This document shows, one piece after another, positions 1 through 13,700 of a stretch of DNA of 64,000 nucleotides. The stretch is from Desmodesmus armatus (lineage: Eukaryota; Chlorophyta; Chlorophyceae; Sphaeropleales; Scenedesmaceae), in assembly GCA_007449985.2 (NCBI GenBank), contig VIIQ02000768.1, forward strand, positions 124,001 through 188,000, written 5' to 3'. The notes beneath the pieces were generated by a model, which was given only the letters and a program-made list of their open reading frames with translations, was not told the origin of the DNA and made no database searches. Every line of letters starts with the position of its first letter. The stretch's first letter is position 1. A program made the position numbers and the translations under genes.

Positions 1-1970
1 CCTCCTAGGGAAGGTCCCCCCCCCCCACCCCTCTCCAGCCCCCGCCTGCCATGACCTCAGCTGCCCCCGGAGCCAGGTAGCGCAGGCAGGCAGACAAGCA
101 CCGAAATCACCCGCTGCACACTGCACAATCATCCACTCCTCCACCCCCACAAGGCTCCCCCCCCCCGGCCACACCCGGTACTGCAGCTGCAGCAGCTGCC
201 AACAGCGACTGTCTGGGCAGCAGGCCCCCAGCAGAAATACAGCAGTCATTGAACAGATTTCAGGTAGCACAGCATACTTGGCTCAGTCAACAGACACAGT
301 CATGCGCTCGCACAGAGTACCCACCTGCCATGACCTCAGCTGCCCCTGGTGCCAGTGCCAAGTAGCGCAGGCAGGCAGCAGCAGGCAGCAGCACACTGCC
401 CCCGTGGTCACCCTGCAGCAGCACAGCAGCGACTGCACACCGCCAGCCGCCAGGCACGTGCAGCGGCGAGCCTGTTGCAGGACATGGCAGTACAATCGCA
501 CTTACAGTTGCAGTCACACTCATTGGCTCAGCAACAAAGCTGAGCAAGCCACAAGGGAGCGAGAGGCTCATGGGGAACCAGGAGAAAAACCATGCACCTC
601 CAAAGCAGCCGCTGTTGACGGTCAAAAGCAACAACATACATAGCAGAAAGAGTTGACGCTGCGCAAGTGGACATGTCACTGAGTCGTGCTGAATGCTGCA
701 TACGATGTGGCAAACAGCACACAAGCCACTGCCTAACCACTAGACTACTCTGCATCGAATGGAGACACGGGGTCCAGCCTCTCAGAGTAAATGGTCGAGC
801 CTCATAGTGACTGCTTGCGTTGGCTGTGCTGGGTGCTGCCTCTTCCTGGCACCGTCTGATTGGTAGATCCACATACAGCAACAACAACACCCCCCACCCC
901 TCCCCGGCCCCGCGCGCTGTGCGCATCGTTCACATGCTGTTGTGCAACTGCTTCCGAAGGCGGTCACTTGGGGCCAGCAACGCTGCCAGCACAGCAGCAG
1001 CAACAGTACTGCTGCTGGCACCAGCATCGGTTGGTTGTATGTACAAATTTCCCACCTGCTGCTGTGCCGATGCCTCACACTCGCTAGGAGCAGCAGCGCC
1101 GCCAGCACAGCAGCAGCAGCAGCGGCCAGCTGCCGCCCTCCCGCCCAGCCAGGCCCCCCAGCCTCTGACAGCAGCTCCAGCAGCCGCGGCAGTGCAGCAG
1201 CAACGCGAGGCACCTGCGCAGGACAGCATGACACACATCATGATATGCTGTTACCTCAAGAGGCCCTTGGGCCGTACGCCCTGCTCTGAGTTGCGTACTA
1301 GACAGCAGATTTGGCGGCCAGACACTTCTGTGAGGAGCGGCAGTGCAGCAGCAAGGCGAGGCACCTGCGCAGGACAACACACACCGTATGCGTTGTAGTG
1401 CAAAACACAATGCAGACAGGGGTACTTCAAGTTGGGATGCGAGCTATCTTGCAAGACACAACCAGGCCCTCACACAACAGCCCAAGCCACTACTGCCCCG
1501 GAAAGCCTAGCTCCTGTCAAGCCTTTAGCACGCCCTGTGCAAGGCAAAGATGTAGCCTACCTGCTTCTGGCAAAGCCACTGTGACTACCACCCACGCTAA
1601 GGCTACCACGCCGTGATGTACATCCTCCCCTCACCCACGGTGTGTGGTAGCCATGGTGTACATCACGGCTACCACGCAGGCGTGCGCACCTGCATTGGAC
1701 AGCCCGCCAGCGCCTGCAGCAGCTGCACTGCAGGCAGCCTGCTGCGGTCGTGGGACCCACACAGCAGCGCCACACAGGCAGTCACCAACTGCAGCACAGC
1801 ACAGCACAGCACAGCACAGCACACGCCACATACAAGACTGAGACGCTGAGCAGCAGCGCCACATGCGCGCACAACGCCCACTACTATCAGCGGCACGCAT
1901 GAGATGCCTGCTGTATTGCTGCCCCTGCTGTTGAGCGCAGCAGCCTGCTGTTGCTTTGTCTCTGTTGCAG

Positions 1971-2021
1971 CAATTGGGTGCTGCATATGCAGCTCCTAAT
2001 GCTCAATCTGGCATGGCTCAG
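1971..2021 (+). CDS. Possible small upstream exon
   Basis: A stretch of 17 codons (QLGAAYAAPNAQSGMAQ) sits between a good acceptor (tctctgttgcag) and a weak donor (gtggcg), phase 0 at both ends. The composition resembles the Ala/Gln-rich parts of the RBM45-like protein downstream, so it could be a 5' exon of that gene. There is no conserved domain and no proof of linkage. It could equally be chance in low-complexity DNA. Confidence 0.2.
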
Positions 2022-2043
2022 GTGGCGCCTGCAAGTGATGCTG

Positions 2044-2046
<3 letters not shown>

Positions 2047-2082
<36 letters not shown>
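2047..2082 (+). repeat. (CTG)n microsatellite
   Basis: About a dozen near-uninterrupted CTG units. It lies just downstream of the possible exon at 1971-2021 and gives spurious poly-Ala, poly-Ser and poly-Leu frames. Confidence 0.85.
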
Positions 2083-2083
<1 letters not shown>

Positions 2084-4783
2084 AAGAGCATCCATCATTG
2101 TGGCAGGAGGCAGCAATCTGCTCAAGGTCTTCCAATATGATCTATTGCCCCCCCCCTCCCCTCCGCGCTGCCTCAGTCTTGGCCGCCCAGCGTCCCTGGC
2201 CTCACAAAGTAGCCTCATACACCTGTGATTGCTGCTGGTGTTCTCAGCTCCACAGGCAAACACTGCTGGCTTTGTCCAGACGCAGGAGGCCCCAGCTCCT
2301 AGAGCAAGCCCCTCTGTTCCTCACTGCTTGCTGTTCCGCCTGTCACCCCACACAACCGCTTGGCAAACCTACTGCTGCCGCTGTTGTGCGTCCACCCCCC
2401 CCCCCCTCCCCCGCAAGTCTGTTGCAGCCTGATGCCACTCACCCTGTTGGTTGTTGCTGCTGTTGAGGCTCTGTCAGCAAGCACAACTGGCTCTGCCCTG
2501 ACCGCCTGTCCCCTAGTAAAGGTAGTGCTAGTTGCACTTATGGCCGCTCGCACCCTCACTGCTTGCTGTGGAAAGCCTGTCGCGGCCGCTGCTGTGTCTC
2601 CACGCCCCCCCCCCCCAGGTCAGCTACTCACCCTGTTGGTTGTTGCTGCTGTTGAGGTGAGCTCTGCCAGCCAGCGCGGGTGTTGAATGAGTGCTGCCAG
2701 GCAGCCTGCTGCTGCGTAGGCCACCTGTCACGACGTATGACGGCGTGTGCACAGAATGTCGGTGCAGAGCAGCTGTCAACAGGCACATGCAAGAGTGGTG
2801 CCTGTGCAGGTCAAACCAACGACATAACCCTGTAATTTCTGCAGGTGGCCCTCAAGCTACCCATGTGCTGGCAGGAAATTGTGGTGAACTCACAGGACCC
2901 AAGCAGGGTTTGGGCCTGATTGTGTTTTGTGGGACCTGCCGTGACACACCTCAGGCTGACGGGGGGCCTCCTCCAACAGCCACAACCAGCGCAGAGGGGG
3001 CAGACCCTTCAGCAGGTCCTCTTGAGCCTGTGAAGCGGGGTGATCAGGGGTGGTGCAGGAGTGATGCAGGGGTAATCATGCGCTGTCATAGCGCCTTTGG
3101 TTTAGGTATGCTGCGTGTCACGGTGCCAGTGCGCATGCCAGCTTGTATGTGTGTGCAAGGATTGCTTATGGGTTTGCAGTGTGAACGTTCAGAGCTTTAC
3201 GTGCCAGGGACCATGCGTGTGCGTGTGCTGGACCCGCCAGGCCTGGGTGGATTCTGTAAAGGGGACTTCTGCTGGTGCCTTTGCAGGTGCACTGCAGCAT
3301 TATGCTCATGTCCATGTCCTGATCATTGCGGTGCTCTGCCCAGGGCGTCGTTAGACGTTGAAATCTGATCCCGCCCTTCAGGGTTAAGGAAGGTCTGTGC
3401 TATCCTGGGGGCTGCCTGTGCCACAATCTAGTCATGCGCTATATGCTGCATGACCATGCTTGCCTTCGCATTGCCCTGCAGGATGAGCGTCCAGAGCTTG
3501 GCTAGCAGAGCTGACCTGCTGCTGCTGCTAGTTGGTCCAGCTGATCCAGACTTCGCAGCTGCTGCCTGCACATATCACCGTAAACACAGCATCACATCTG
3601 GCTGCTGCTGTTGGTGCTTGTGCTGGAAGCAGTAGTGGGTGTGGCAGGTGCCAATCTGCAAGCTAAAGGCCAGCGGGCACGTCATTCACCTCTAGTGCGC
3701 TGAATTGCTCTGCTACTAGCTGCAGAGATTCAGGGGCAGCCGGAACGGACTTGGACATCCTGCTTCGACCAAAACTGCAGTAAACTGCACAATTTCGTTA
3801 TGGTTGAGATCCTGCAGCTGCGGGCGCACTCAAACATCAAATGGCGCTGATCCGGATCGGAAAATAAGCAAAATGTGGTCCAAGGTTCAAATGATGATGA
3901 CGAGAATGTTAGTTTGACTAATCGCTCGATGGTGACAGCTTTACCTCCATTGACAATGATCAAAACAACACAAGGTTTCGAGATGGTATGATGGGTTTTT
4001 TACCCGCAGCGGTGCGTTTGGTGTTGCATCTGGTTGGTTGACCGCATGTGCTCGCCTTCTGAGGCCCTTGTGTCGCACATGAATGCAGACATTCACACTT
4101 AGTATGTCAACTCATCATGTAGATGTTGATCACAAGCAGCACGAGACACACTGAGCAGTTGCTGCCTGTTCATGGTACAGTCACTGAATTGAGAGCTTGT
4201 GGAAGCATGAGACAGCATAAACTGCCCTTAAAGGTCGCAGCCATCATTTTGAGGCGTGGCTGCTGTTGGGGATTTGCAGAACGTGCCTGAGTTGTTCACT
4301 GCTGCTGCAGCAGGTAGCGGTGGGGACGCGCACAGCACAAGCCACGCGCGCACTGCAAGCAAACCCAGGACGTTGCAGCAGTGCGTTCCGTTGACACAAA
4401 ATATACATAGCATCCATTGGGAACCCCTACTGTGGCTTGTTCAGGCACTCCTGAGGTTGTAGTGGCACAGTGTGCTCTGCGCCTGGAACAGCAGCCTGGA
4501 AAATTGCCTGCTGTGTGCCCTGATCGCCGCTGTACGCCCCATTATGCTTTCTAACGGATCGCCATAGCCAAATAATAGATGTTAGGGTTGCCTGATCACG
4601 CTCCTCAACGCCCAGGCGTAACCAATTTTGGGAGCCCTAAACCTCCCAACCCTGCAGTGGGCAGGCACTCGAAAAGCAAGCCGCACCGCAGTCCCTAGCA
4701 GTTCCTACGGCATCGTTGCGTTCCTCAGGCACTCACATGACTTTCTGATTGACCCTCTGACTCTCCTGGAGTGGAAACACGCC

Positions 4784-7700
4784 ATGTTGGGATCGGTGGA
4801 CCCGCAGCAGGCCTCTATCTGCAACCCCCCAGGCTCACGGCTTTTCATCGTATGCGGGAGGTCTGTAGAAGGTATGTGGAGCTTTCAGCGGGGGCCTGGC
4901 CAGCATGTACGTGTAAGAGGGGTCCCTAATGTGTCGTTTTGCGCAGAGGCCACTCTGCAGGCGGCATTCGCCCCCTTTGGAGTCATCCAGAACATCAAGC
5001 TGATCAAGGAGAAAGGGGTGAGTCGCAAAACAGCAGCTGCGGCGGCCAGAACGCTTACTGTCACTGCATCGTGGCCCTGTTTTCACGTCTGTGACGCGCA
5101 GCAGGGCCTCTCAGCAGCCGAGAGGCATCGCGTTGCTTTGATTTGGTTGTTGAAGAACGCTGTGTGGCGTTTGGATGCTCCTAGGCTCGCAGCCCGAGAT
5201 CCATTCCACCAGCAGCGAGGCAGGAGATAGAAAGCATGTTTCTCCCTGTGCCGTTAGCAGCGCTGCTATGATGACCAGTGTTTTTTGGTATACGTAAAAG
5301 CTTCGTTGCATGATTTGTGGCCCCAACCACCTATGCTTGCTGCAATCCAACCGCGATCTGTGCACTGCAGGTGTGCTATGTCAAGTATGACAGGGCCTCA
5401 GCAGCTGCGGGTGCTATGGAGGCTCTCAATGGAGCAGTGCTGAATAACGGCAGGGGCCCCAAGCTCAAGGTGCTGCTGGCAGAGGCACCCACCCCCAGGT
5501 AGGTTCAGGAGAGGACACCTTTGGGCAGACTGTGCAGCAGAGCGGCCTTGTTTGCTGGCTGGCAACAGCGCAACAGATGCGCTACACACTGCATTGTTTT
5601 TTGGGGGCTAGCAAGCAGTGAGGCACTTCCTGCGCTGCGGGTAGCTGGCGATGGCCGTTCCATCACCCTGCAGATGATCGCACACGCGGCTCGTGGGCAA
5701 GGCAGCAGGCAGCATTGCGATGCGCATTGTTTGTGTGGAGCCGTACAGCAGCTGCGTGAGCGAAACAGCCCTAGCCGTTGCTGTCTGGCCCCTTTGGCAG
5801 TAGTTGATCTGACCACCAGTCACTAGGAGCAGCACTCGGATCAGCAGAGCAGCTGTTCAAGCTTCTTCCCATGACGATAGATCGTGCTGCTGACGTTGCA
5901 CTGCTGTTGCTGCCCTACAGGGGTGTCCAGGCTGCACCCAAGATGTTGATGCCTGAGGAGACAGCATCAGCAGACCCAGACAATGTGCCCCCGCGCAGCA
6001 GGCTGTTCCTTGTGGTGCCTAAGACAGCAGAGGCGCGGATCGTGCACGTGAGTATCACCAGCAGCTTTCAGCAGGTTGCGCGTTAAGCTCGTAACAGGTT
6101 CGACTGGGTTGGGGTTTTGCTTGCAGTAGTTGACTGCTTGTGCACTGGGGCTTAGGCACGCACATCGCTGTGCCTGGGTCTGATATAAAATTGCAGCAGT
6201 TGGGTTTTATAGGGGGGGTGCGGCCTGTTCCGCGTAGGCAACTACAACAGCGGGTTTTATAGGGGGGGTGCGGCCTGTTCCGCGTAGGCAACTACAACAG
6301 CAACTGGTCAGGCTGGTATTGGGGTCAAGCTATTGTGCGGTGTGAGCTCCAAACCTGGCGCTCAGCAGTTCACGTCTGCACTGCTGACAGCAGAGCAGTC
6401 ATCGCGCACCACACAGCGCTGCACAGCACAGTACAGCGGACGGGCCTGTCACCTGCGCAGCAGTCTGAACCAGCAGCTCTACTGCAGTGTAGCAGATGTT
6501 TGCCAGCAGCGGCAGCAGCAGTAATAACATCAGCGCAAGCTATGTAACCAGCCGCGCGCAGTAGCAGCAGCAGGGCACAGACGCATTCGGCCACCTGCGC
6601 ACGCACCAGTATGGCCTAACAGCGCCTATGTGGCAGCAGCTGTCAGCGCTGAGGTGGTAGCAGCAGCGCACATAGCTGGCCTGTAGTGCTGTTTGCTTCC
6701 ATTTACCCAATCACCGCCAACTACAAGCACTACAAGACACGCAGTCATGTAGTGCTTGTACTTGGTGAAGTGCAGGGGAGCCACTCCTGTGTGGTTCTCA
6801 ATAAGCAACCAGCGAGCATCTGCCAGCAGCAGTAGGGGCAGTGGCACAGGGGGGTTGCTTGTCAGCCAAGTGCAAGGCTATGGCGTCAGCGCTCAGCTTG
6901 TGATCTGGCTGATCATGGTATCATCACTGCATGCGTCGTTTTTCATCACTGCATGCGTCGTTTTTCAACTATTTCGAGTGTCGGTGCTACTGGGGTTCCA
7001 AAGGGTTGTGGTGTGCTTCAGCAGTTATGAGCAAGCCTCCTTGGTCGTACCTGGTGTCAACCTGCTGCCCACAAGGATGTCTGCTTACACACCGCTGATG
7101 CAGACCATCAGCCACCTTGCTCTTCCGTGTTGTCTTGCTGCCTTGTTGATAGCGGGTGGTGCCATGTTTGCAGCACAGGTTGCTGGGCACCCTGTGGTAG
7201 TGCCCAAGCTGCTGTATGTTGGTCAGCAGCAGCGCTGGGTTGTTCAGAATGGATGTCACCCCTTCCTGTGTGGGTCACGTATGTGCTGCAGCGTTGGGGT
7301 ACTGCTAGTGATGCTGGGGATTGTGGCGTCCTTGTTTAGATGATGTGTGTGTGGGGGTGGCGGCTACCAGCAGCCAGTGTCAGTAGCAGTGGAATGTGAG
7401 CAGGGCAGATGCAGCAGCAGGCGCAGTGCAACAGTTGTGAGCTTGTGACAGTGGGAGGGTAGTAGCAGTGCTTGGTCACCCCTGACTCTCATGCATCACT
7501 ATCTGTGTCAGTAGTACCTGAAGGGCAGCTGCTCTTGAAGCAGCTGCAACAGCAGCAGCAGGAGCAGCTGGAGCAGCGGTGCATAGGCCAGCAATCCTTG
7601 TACGCAAACTTCACTGGTCTGCACAGTGCAAGGAAAGCTGGCCTTACACACTCTGCTGCTGCACACCTTGCAGCTGCTGGTCGTGTTTCATTTTTTGGTG

Positions 7701-10700
7701 TTTGGCGCTCTGCATTTGTGGGTCCCAGTCAGGTGTGCATCACTCCCTGTTCAGCAGAGCTGGGCGCTGTGTGTTCCTCCCAGGACATCCTTGGTGGCTC
7801 ACGCAGCACTTGGCTGGGCTATCTGGGTGCAGTGTCCTTACTGGGGGCACTGATGCTCACTTACTTGGGCATAACACTCACAAACCACCCCTGCGCGGTG
7901 CTGCCCTTCCTCTCTTCAGCTTGCTGCTGCTCCTTATCCTGTTGGTGATGGTGTGTTTGTGCCCCTCCCTGCAAGTACACTACACACTCATCCCGCTGTC
8001 TTTGATTGTTTTGCGGAGGAGTGTTGCGCTACCCTAAAATAGACTACTGCAGCTGTTGCGCTGACCCTCTGCGCTGCTGCTGCTGCTGTATTCTGTCTAC
8101 GCTGTAGGAGGAGGTGTCCTGCTACCCGTCATGGAGTGCTGCAGCTGTCTTTCTAGGTGTTACACGGGTTACGAACGCAATCACGTGCTGCAGCTGTTGT
8201 TGACTCTCTGTGCTGCTGCTGCTGCTGCTGCTGTCGTATCATGTTCATGCTGTAGGAAGAGTTGTCCTGCTACCCAGATATGGAGTACTGCAAGACCGAC
8301 CTGATCTCCTCCAAGGGGTGTGTGTTTGTCAAGTATTCCAAGGCCAGCAGCGCACTCAGGGTGCTCGAGGAGATTGCTGGCAAAGGCATGGTAAGAGCAA
8401 GGGTTCACATGCAGGCAGCAGCGTATAAAATAGCAGGCGCACATCAGCAGGGGCTGCCGCAGCAGCAGCAGCAGCAGCTGTCCAGGGCCATGGGATGATT
8501 GGCGCTGTAGCATCAGCAGCATCAGCACTGAGACCACCAGCAGCAGCGCACATCAGGTGCACATCAGGTGCATGTCTGGCTAAGGAGATGCCGCTTCCCT
8601 AGCTAACACGTCCTTGCGCACCCACCAGCAGTAGCCCGCACACGCCATAGCACATGGGTCCCACCCAATCTTGCCGTTCTGAGAATCGCATGCGGCCCCT
8701 GGTGCGCTGTTTTGACTATTGTCCACTTGTACGCTGCTGCTGCTGCTGCTGCTGTCTGGTTGCAGCTGGGTTCCTACAAGGTGAAGGTGATGTTGGCTGA
8801 GCCCAAAACCAAGCGTGCTCGCCCGGAGTTGAACCTGGGCCTGTTTGGCATGGGCCCACTGGGCCTACAGGGGCTGGCAGGACTGGACCCCACAGGTGGG
8901 GGGAGGGTGTCTGGGCAGTGGGGTTTTTATGCTTGATGGTGGCGGTTGGGGGAGGGATTGGTGGGGAACAGCAGGGGGGCGGGACTAGATGGGCTGGCAG
9001 GACTGGAACCCAAGGTGAGGAAAGGGTGGGTATGTGGGCTTGGTGGGTATGTTCTGCTGGTTGATTGGGTGGATCATCAATGTTGTTGGGCGGGGGGCAC
9101 CTAGGGAGGTTGCGGGAGTACATCCAACATGGGGTGGGGCAGGTGTGGTAGTGGAGGGGTTTGTCTGGGGGTGGTGGTGGAAGGGGTCCCAAGGGGGCAA
9201 AATGTGGGTCTCGCCGCTTGATGGCAGCCAGTGGAACTGCTGCTTCTGGCACCGGGAAGTATGCACCAGCCTGCACCCCTTCCAGCAGTAGTAACCCTAC
9301 TGGGCAGCCATTTGCGGTGGTCCATGGTGTGAAATCTGCATGATTGGTGTGTGTTGCACAGGATTGTTGTGCCGAGATGTTGCACCTTCATGAGGTGACC
9401 AGTGGCATTGCTGCTGCTGGTGGGATAGCGATGATCACTGTCTCCATACCCTCCAGCAGGAGTGACTCCATAGGATAGCCATGTGTGGTGCAGCTAGGGT
9501 TTGAAGTGTACACCACTTGTTTACCGTGTGTCACATGAATGTGCACCTCATCTGAAGCCGGCCAGTGGCATTGCTGCTGCTGGTGGGCAGGCGTGAACCC
9601 CAGTCTCCATACCCTCCAGCAGTAGCGAGTCCACCGGATAGCCATGTGTGGTGCTGCAAGTATTCCAGTGCAGGACTGCTCGTGTGCTGTGCGCTTGAGT
9701 GTTGCACCCCGTGAGGTGTCCAGTGCCACTACTGCTGCTTGTTTGTTTGAGATTACTTGGTCAAGTATTGTTCGACATCGTCTGGTTGACTACCCATTGC
9801 GTCGTGTAGTGGGTGCTTGCTTGACGAGTGGGAATGAAACGCCTGGGAAGAATGGGTGGAATGGGCAGGCGGCTTGCAAGGGGTTGTCAGCTGCTGATGC
9901 CTGCGCTTCTTTTTCAGCGGACGCACAGCCCCAGCAGCTGTCACTCCCAGTGCTAGCCATGCCTGCCTGGTGAAGTCCTCTCCACCAGGCCAGAATCAGC
10001 AATTGCGCCTACCCAGCCTCAATCTTCCGTCTGTTTCTGGGTAGGAATTTCCGTGGTTGGTCTAGCAACAGATGGCCAACTGGCCCTAGCAGGATGGCTG
10101 CATCGGATTGAGGGCTGCTGGGCCGTTAAGGGCCATTCTTGAGCAACATCACAGATGGCTGTCGACGCACACCAGCCCCCGCACTCTGTTGCAGCCAGTT
10201 CTGCATGTACAGCTCTGCTCCCTGGCGCTGTCTGGCGTTGAGCATCCTCACAGCCTACATGTGTTCGTCACTATTCAATTGGGGTGTTGCATCTACGGTG
10301 CTCCTGGGCAGAGTGGGCATGCGGCTTGCGTCAGGGTTGGGAGCTTCTGGTGCTTATGTGGAAGTGCCTGCACTCCCCTCACAGCCCAGCAGCTGCCGCT
10401 CCCAGTGCTGGCTATGCCTGCCTGGTGAAACATCTTTACCCCCACGTTGAGAGCAGTGGCACCAGCCAGGCCTCGCTGACTTCTGTCTGTGTTGTTGTGG
10501 CCATTTGATTATCATATGGGTCGTCAGGTTTTGGCAACATCCGCAGATGGGCAAGAGGGCTGCATGGTGTATCCTCTCTCCCAGGTCAACAGCAGTTGCA
10601 CCAGCCATGTGGCATCATTGGTTGTATCTAACTTAGAATGCATGTGGGTAGGTGTGGGTCTACCAACAGGGCCAACTGGTGTCTTGCTCAGGAACATTTT

Positions 10701-13700
10701 TATTAGGTGGGATCGTGCAGGCGGCTTGCATGGGGTTGTCAGCTGCTGAGGCGTGTTGTAGCCGTGCAGGTGCTGTCCACACAGCCCAGCAGCTGCCACT
10801 CTCTGTGCTACCCATGCCGGCCTGTTGACCGTCTCGCTCGCAAGCACTTGCATCAGCCATGCCTCATTTATTCCTGACTACCGTCTGTATCTGGCTGAGT
10901 GTGTCAATCATTTTTAGCGATAGGGCCAGATTGGCAGGAGGGCGGCATGAGGTGGAGGGCTGCTACCGTTTCTCAGGCATGCACGATGACTGAGCAATGC
11001 CAGCAGCCCCCACACTTTCTTGCAGCGATACCTGCCTGTCCACATCCATGCGCTCAGGGAGGGCACTTACGCACACAATTTTGTCTGTTGTTTGTGGCTT
11101 GTGGTACGGTTTGGTACGGTGGTGGTGTCAACTTGCCGTGGGGTTGGGTGGGCGAGAGACGTGCACAGGGTTGTGAGCTGTTTGTCTTGCACCCTTGCCC
11201 GCCAAATAGGGCAACCAACAAACAACTTTCACCCCCTGTAGCTGTGACGCCTACCTACCAGTGTTGCTTGCAGTGTTCTTGTTTCACCGCTTGTCATATG
11301 TGCGTGTCGTCAGGTCTGGGACGGGGGTCGTGGGTGATGCAGCGGTGCCTGCTTGGTCGTCTCACCCATCCAGCACGGAGGGCAACCAGCACGCACCGCC
11401 ACACCACTACCAGCAGCCCAGAACTGCATGATGAGGGCACGTAATGTAGGGGATGTTGGGGACTGGAGCTTGGCTGCAGAGTTGGGTGAAAGCTGGTGGG
11501 GACGTTGATGGCAGAATCCTTGGCTGTTTTTTGGCTGATTAGCAGTGCGTGTTTGTTGGGGCTGTGAGTTTGCCGTATGCCCCCAAGCATGCGGCAGAGG
11601 TCACGGCTTCACCCAGCTGTCGCTGCTGTGCTGCCATGTGCGAATGGCTGCTTCCTTTCCTCCAAGGCCTCCAGACAAGCAGCTCACATCCCTAGTGGCA
11701 GTCACGCCTGCCTGCAGTGTCCCCTTGGCACTGCTGTGTGTGTTCTCTCCCTTTTTAACAGATTGCACGTCCTTCCTTCAGGGCGGGGGTGTGGGTGGTG
11801 TGTAGCTGTTCCTGCTGGGTCCTCCCTGGTGCTGAATCAGCACTGAGTGCACCCAGCATGTACTGCCACACTACCAACACCCCGCCCAGATGCTGGGAAT
11901 TTTTGGGTTCAGGGGCTAGGCAGATGGTTGGGGCTGAAGCTTTTTTGCTGCGCAGCAGTGCTGGCCAGGTGAGGGCTGTGGTGGCACTTGGGCTGATGTC
12001 AGCTCCGGCAAGCCCACAGCACCTCAGCAGGCACTGAAGAGTGACGGCACGTTGATACATACTCTGGTGCGCACCAGTGACACTAGTTCTGGTGCGCACA
12101 GTATCACAGGATTAATTGATGGTTACTTTGCATTATTTGACAATACATTACCTTAGGGTCATAGCTTGGTTTACCTCATCATAGCTTGGTGGGATGGAGG
12201 TTGTGGGTTGATTGCTGAAGAGTAGTGGTGGCAGCTGGGTGCGTTGTTAAGAGCTGCTTTCGAGCAGCGCTTGCAATCCACCCAGCAGGCACCGACACAC
12301 TGCAGCACGAGTGGGACTACCTCCTGGTTGGGTTCATATGCAGGGATCCCTTACCAGACTGGCTGTGTCCGTTCCCAGGATGTTAGCAGCTAGTTGGGTT
12401 CCTGTCACAGCATCCTTTATTTTCCCCTTCCTGTACAGTGCAGCATGGGGCACACAGACACCCTTAAGGACTGGCTCTGTGGTTCATTGCACCGTTTGCT
12501 AGCTGGCAAACACAGCCAGCTCTTGAACAGCAGGACGCAGTTTGACCCAGCAGGCACTTTCACACTGCAACGTGGTGACTCGGCACACTTGCACCCCATC
12601 CTGCAGCACTGCACCCACTGCAACCTGAATACATCAGGCTTCCTTCATGCGGGAGGCACCACATGTTTATGGGTAGACCGAGGTTTGGAGCTGGGTGTCG
12701 GGCTCAGCCACTCTGGCAGAGTGGGGGTGTCTGTTGGGTGAGCCAGCTCCTGAACAGCAGGGCGGGTTGGACCCAGCAGGCACTTCCACACTGCAGCGTG
12801 GTGACTTGCACACTGGCATCTCTACATCCTTGCACCGCTGCGCCCCTCACATAACACTGTGTATGGGTTTGCTGACTGCCTATGGCAGCCTGTTCAGGGG
12901 GGGGGGTGCTGGGTGTGGTTTGATAAGGTGCTTACATGTAGTCTGGTTGGGCGATCCTCGTCCCGCCCACCAGCGGTTCCCCTTGCATCCATCAAACACG
13001 GTTGTACTGCAGTGCATTCACAGTGACGCATTCACTGCGGCACGCTGGTGGCATTGCACACTTTTGGTGATAGGTTGTGTAACCAGTGAAGCCTGGTGGC
13101 ACGGCCTTTCTCTTGGTGGATTGCAATGCTGCTGGTGAGTTGCCGGCAGGGTGTGGTGGCTGGTGTGTTCCGCTTATTGGCCCTGCATGCGCGAGCGCTG
13201 CATTGACTGTTGCATTCAAGGTGACCTAGCTGTCGCACCTTACTGGGTATTGCTCCCATTTAGTGGGTAGGTTGTGTAACCAGTGAAGTATACTGGGTGC
13301 ACAGTCTATCCATTGGTAGGGGCAATGCAGTTGGGAGGTCGGCTGGCAGGGTTTGACTGTGGTCTGCCCTTTTGGCAGGCCTGCCTGAAGCAGTGATGCA
13401 GCAAGTGGGTACTGCAGTTATATGTCGTAACACTTGGCTGGAAGCTCAATAAGAATTTTGCTGCAAATGCCGGTCGTAGAATAGCTGTGTCATCTGGGTG
13501 TACGTCATTTACCCCTGCTGGGCGTCTCTGACCTGCACTCAGCAGGCACTGCTGCACTGCGATGCAGCATGTCTGTCAGCATTCAAAATTGCAGCCACAC
13601 TGGGCCAACGCAGTGAGGTTGTTTGCATGTGGCTGGAAGCCCACTAGGCAGCATTTGCTTGTTATGTTTTCCACACTCTGGTCTGCTCCTTCACCGTACA

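Larger units (their letters stand above)
1..4783. other. Upstream region without a firm gene
   Basis: No reading frame here shows a recognisable family. The stretch holds CAG/CTG-rich low-complexity DNA and local duplications. About 50 bp near position 47 (beginning cctgccatgacctcagctgc) recurs near 327. The block with aggcacctgcgcaggaca recurs at about 1208 and 1358. A unit of about 190 bp around 2315-2500 is repeated at about 2540-2690. A piece at about 3680-4250 looks less G+C-rich. Upstream exons or the 5' UTR of the RBM45-like gene may lie here but cannot be placed confidently. Confidence 0.5.

Noticed and set aside
6202..6301. Tandem repeats as a possible CRISPR array
   Set aside because: Only two adjacent copies without spacers, in a eukaryotic intron.
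9754..9945. Histidine-rich minus-strand frame as a gene
   Set aside because: Lies in repeat family B inside an intron, with no domain or splice sites.
12064..12077. 14-bp palindrome ctggtgcgcaccag
   Set aside because: Single short palindrome with no partner or context to support a regulatory call.
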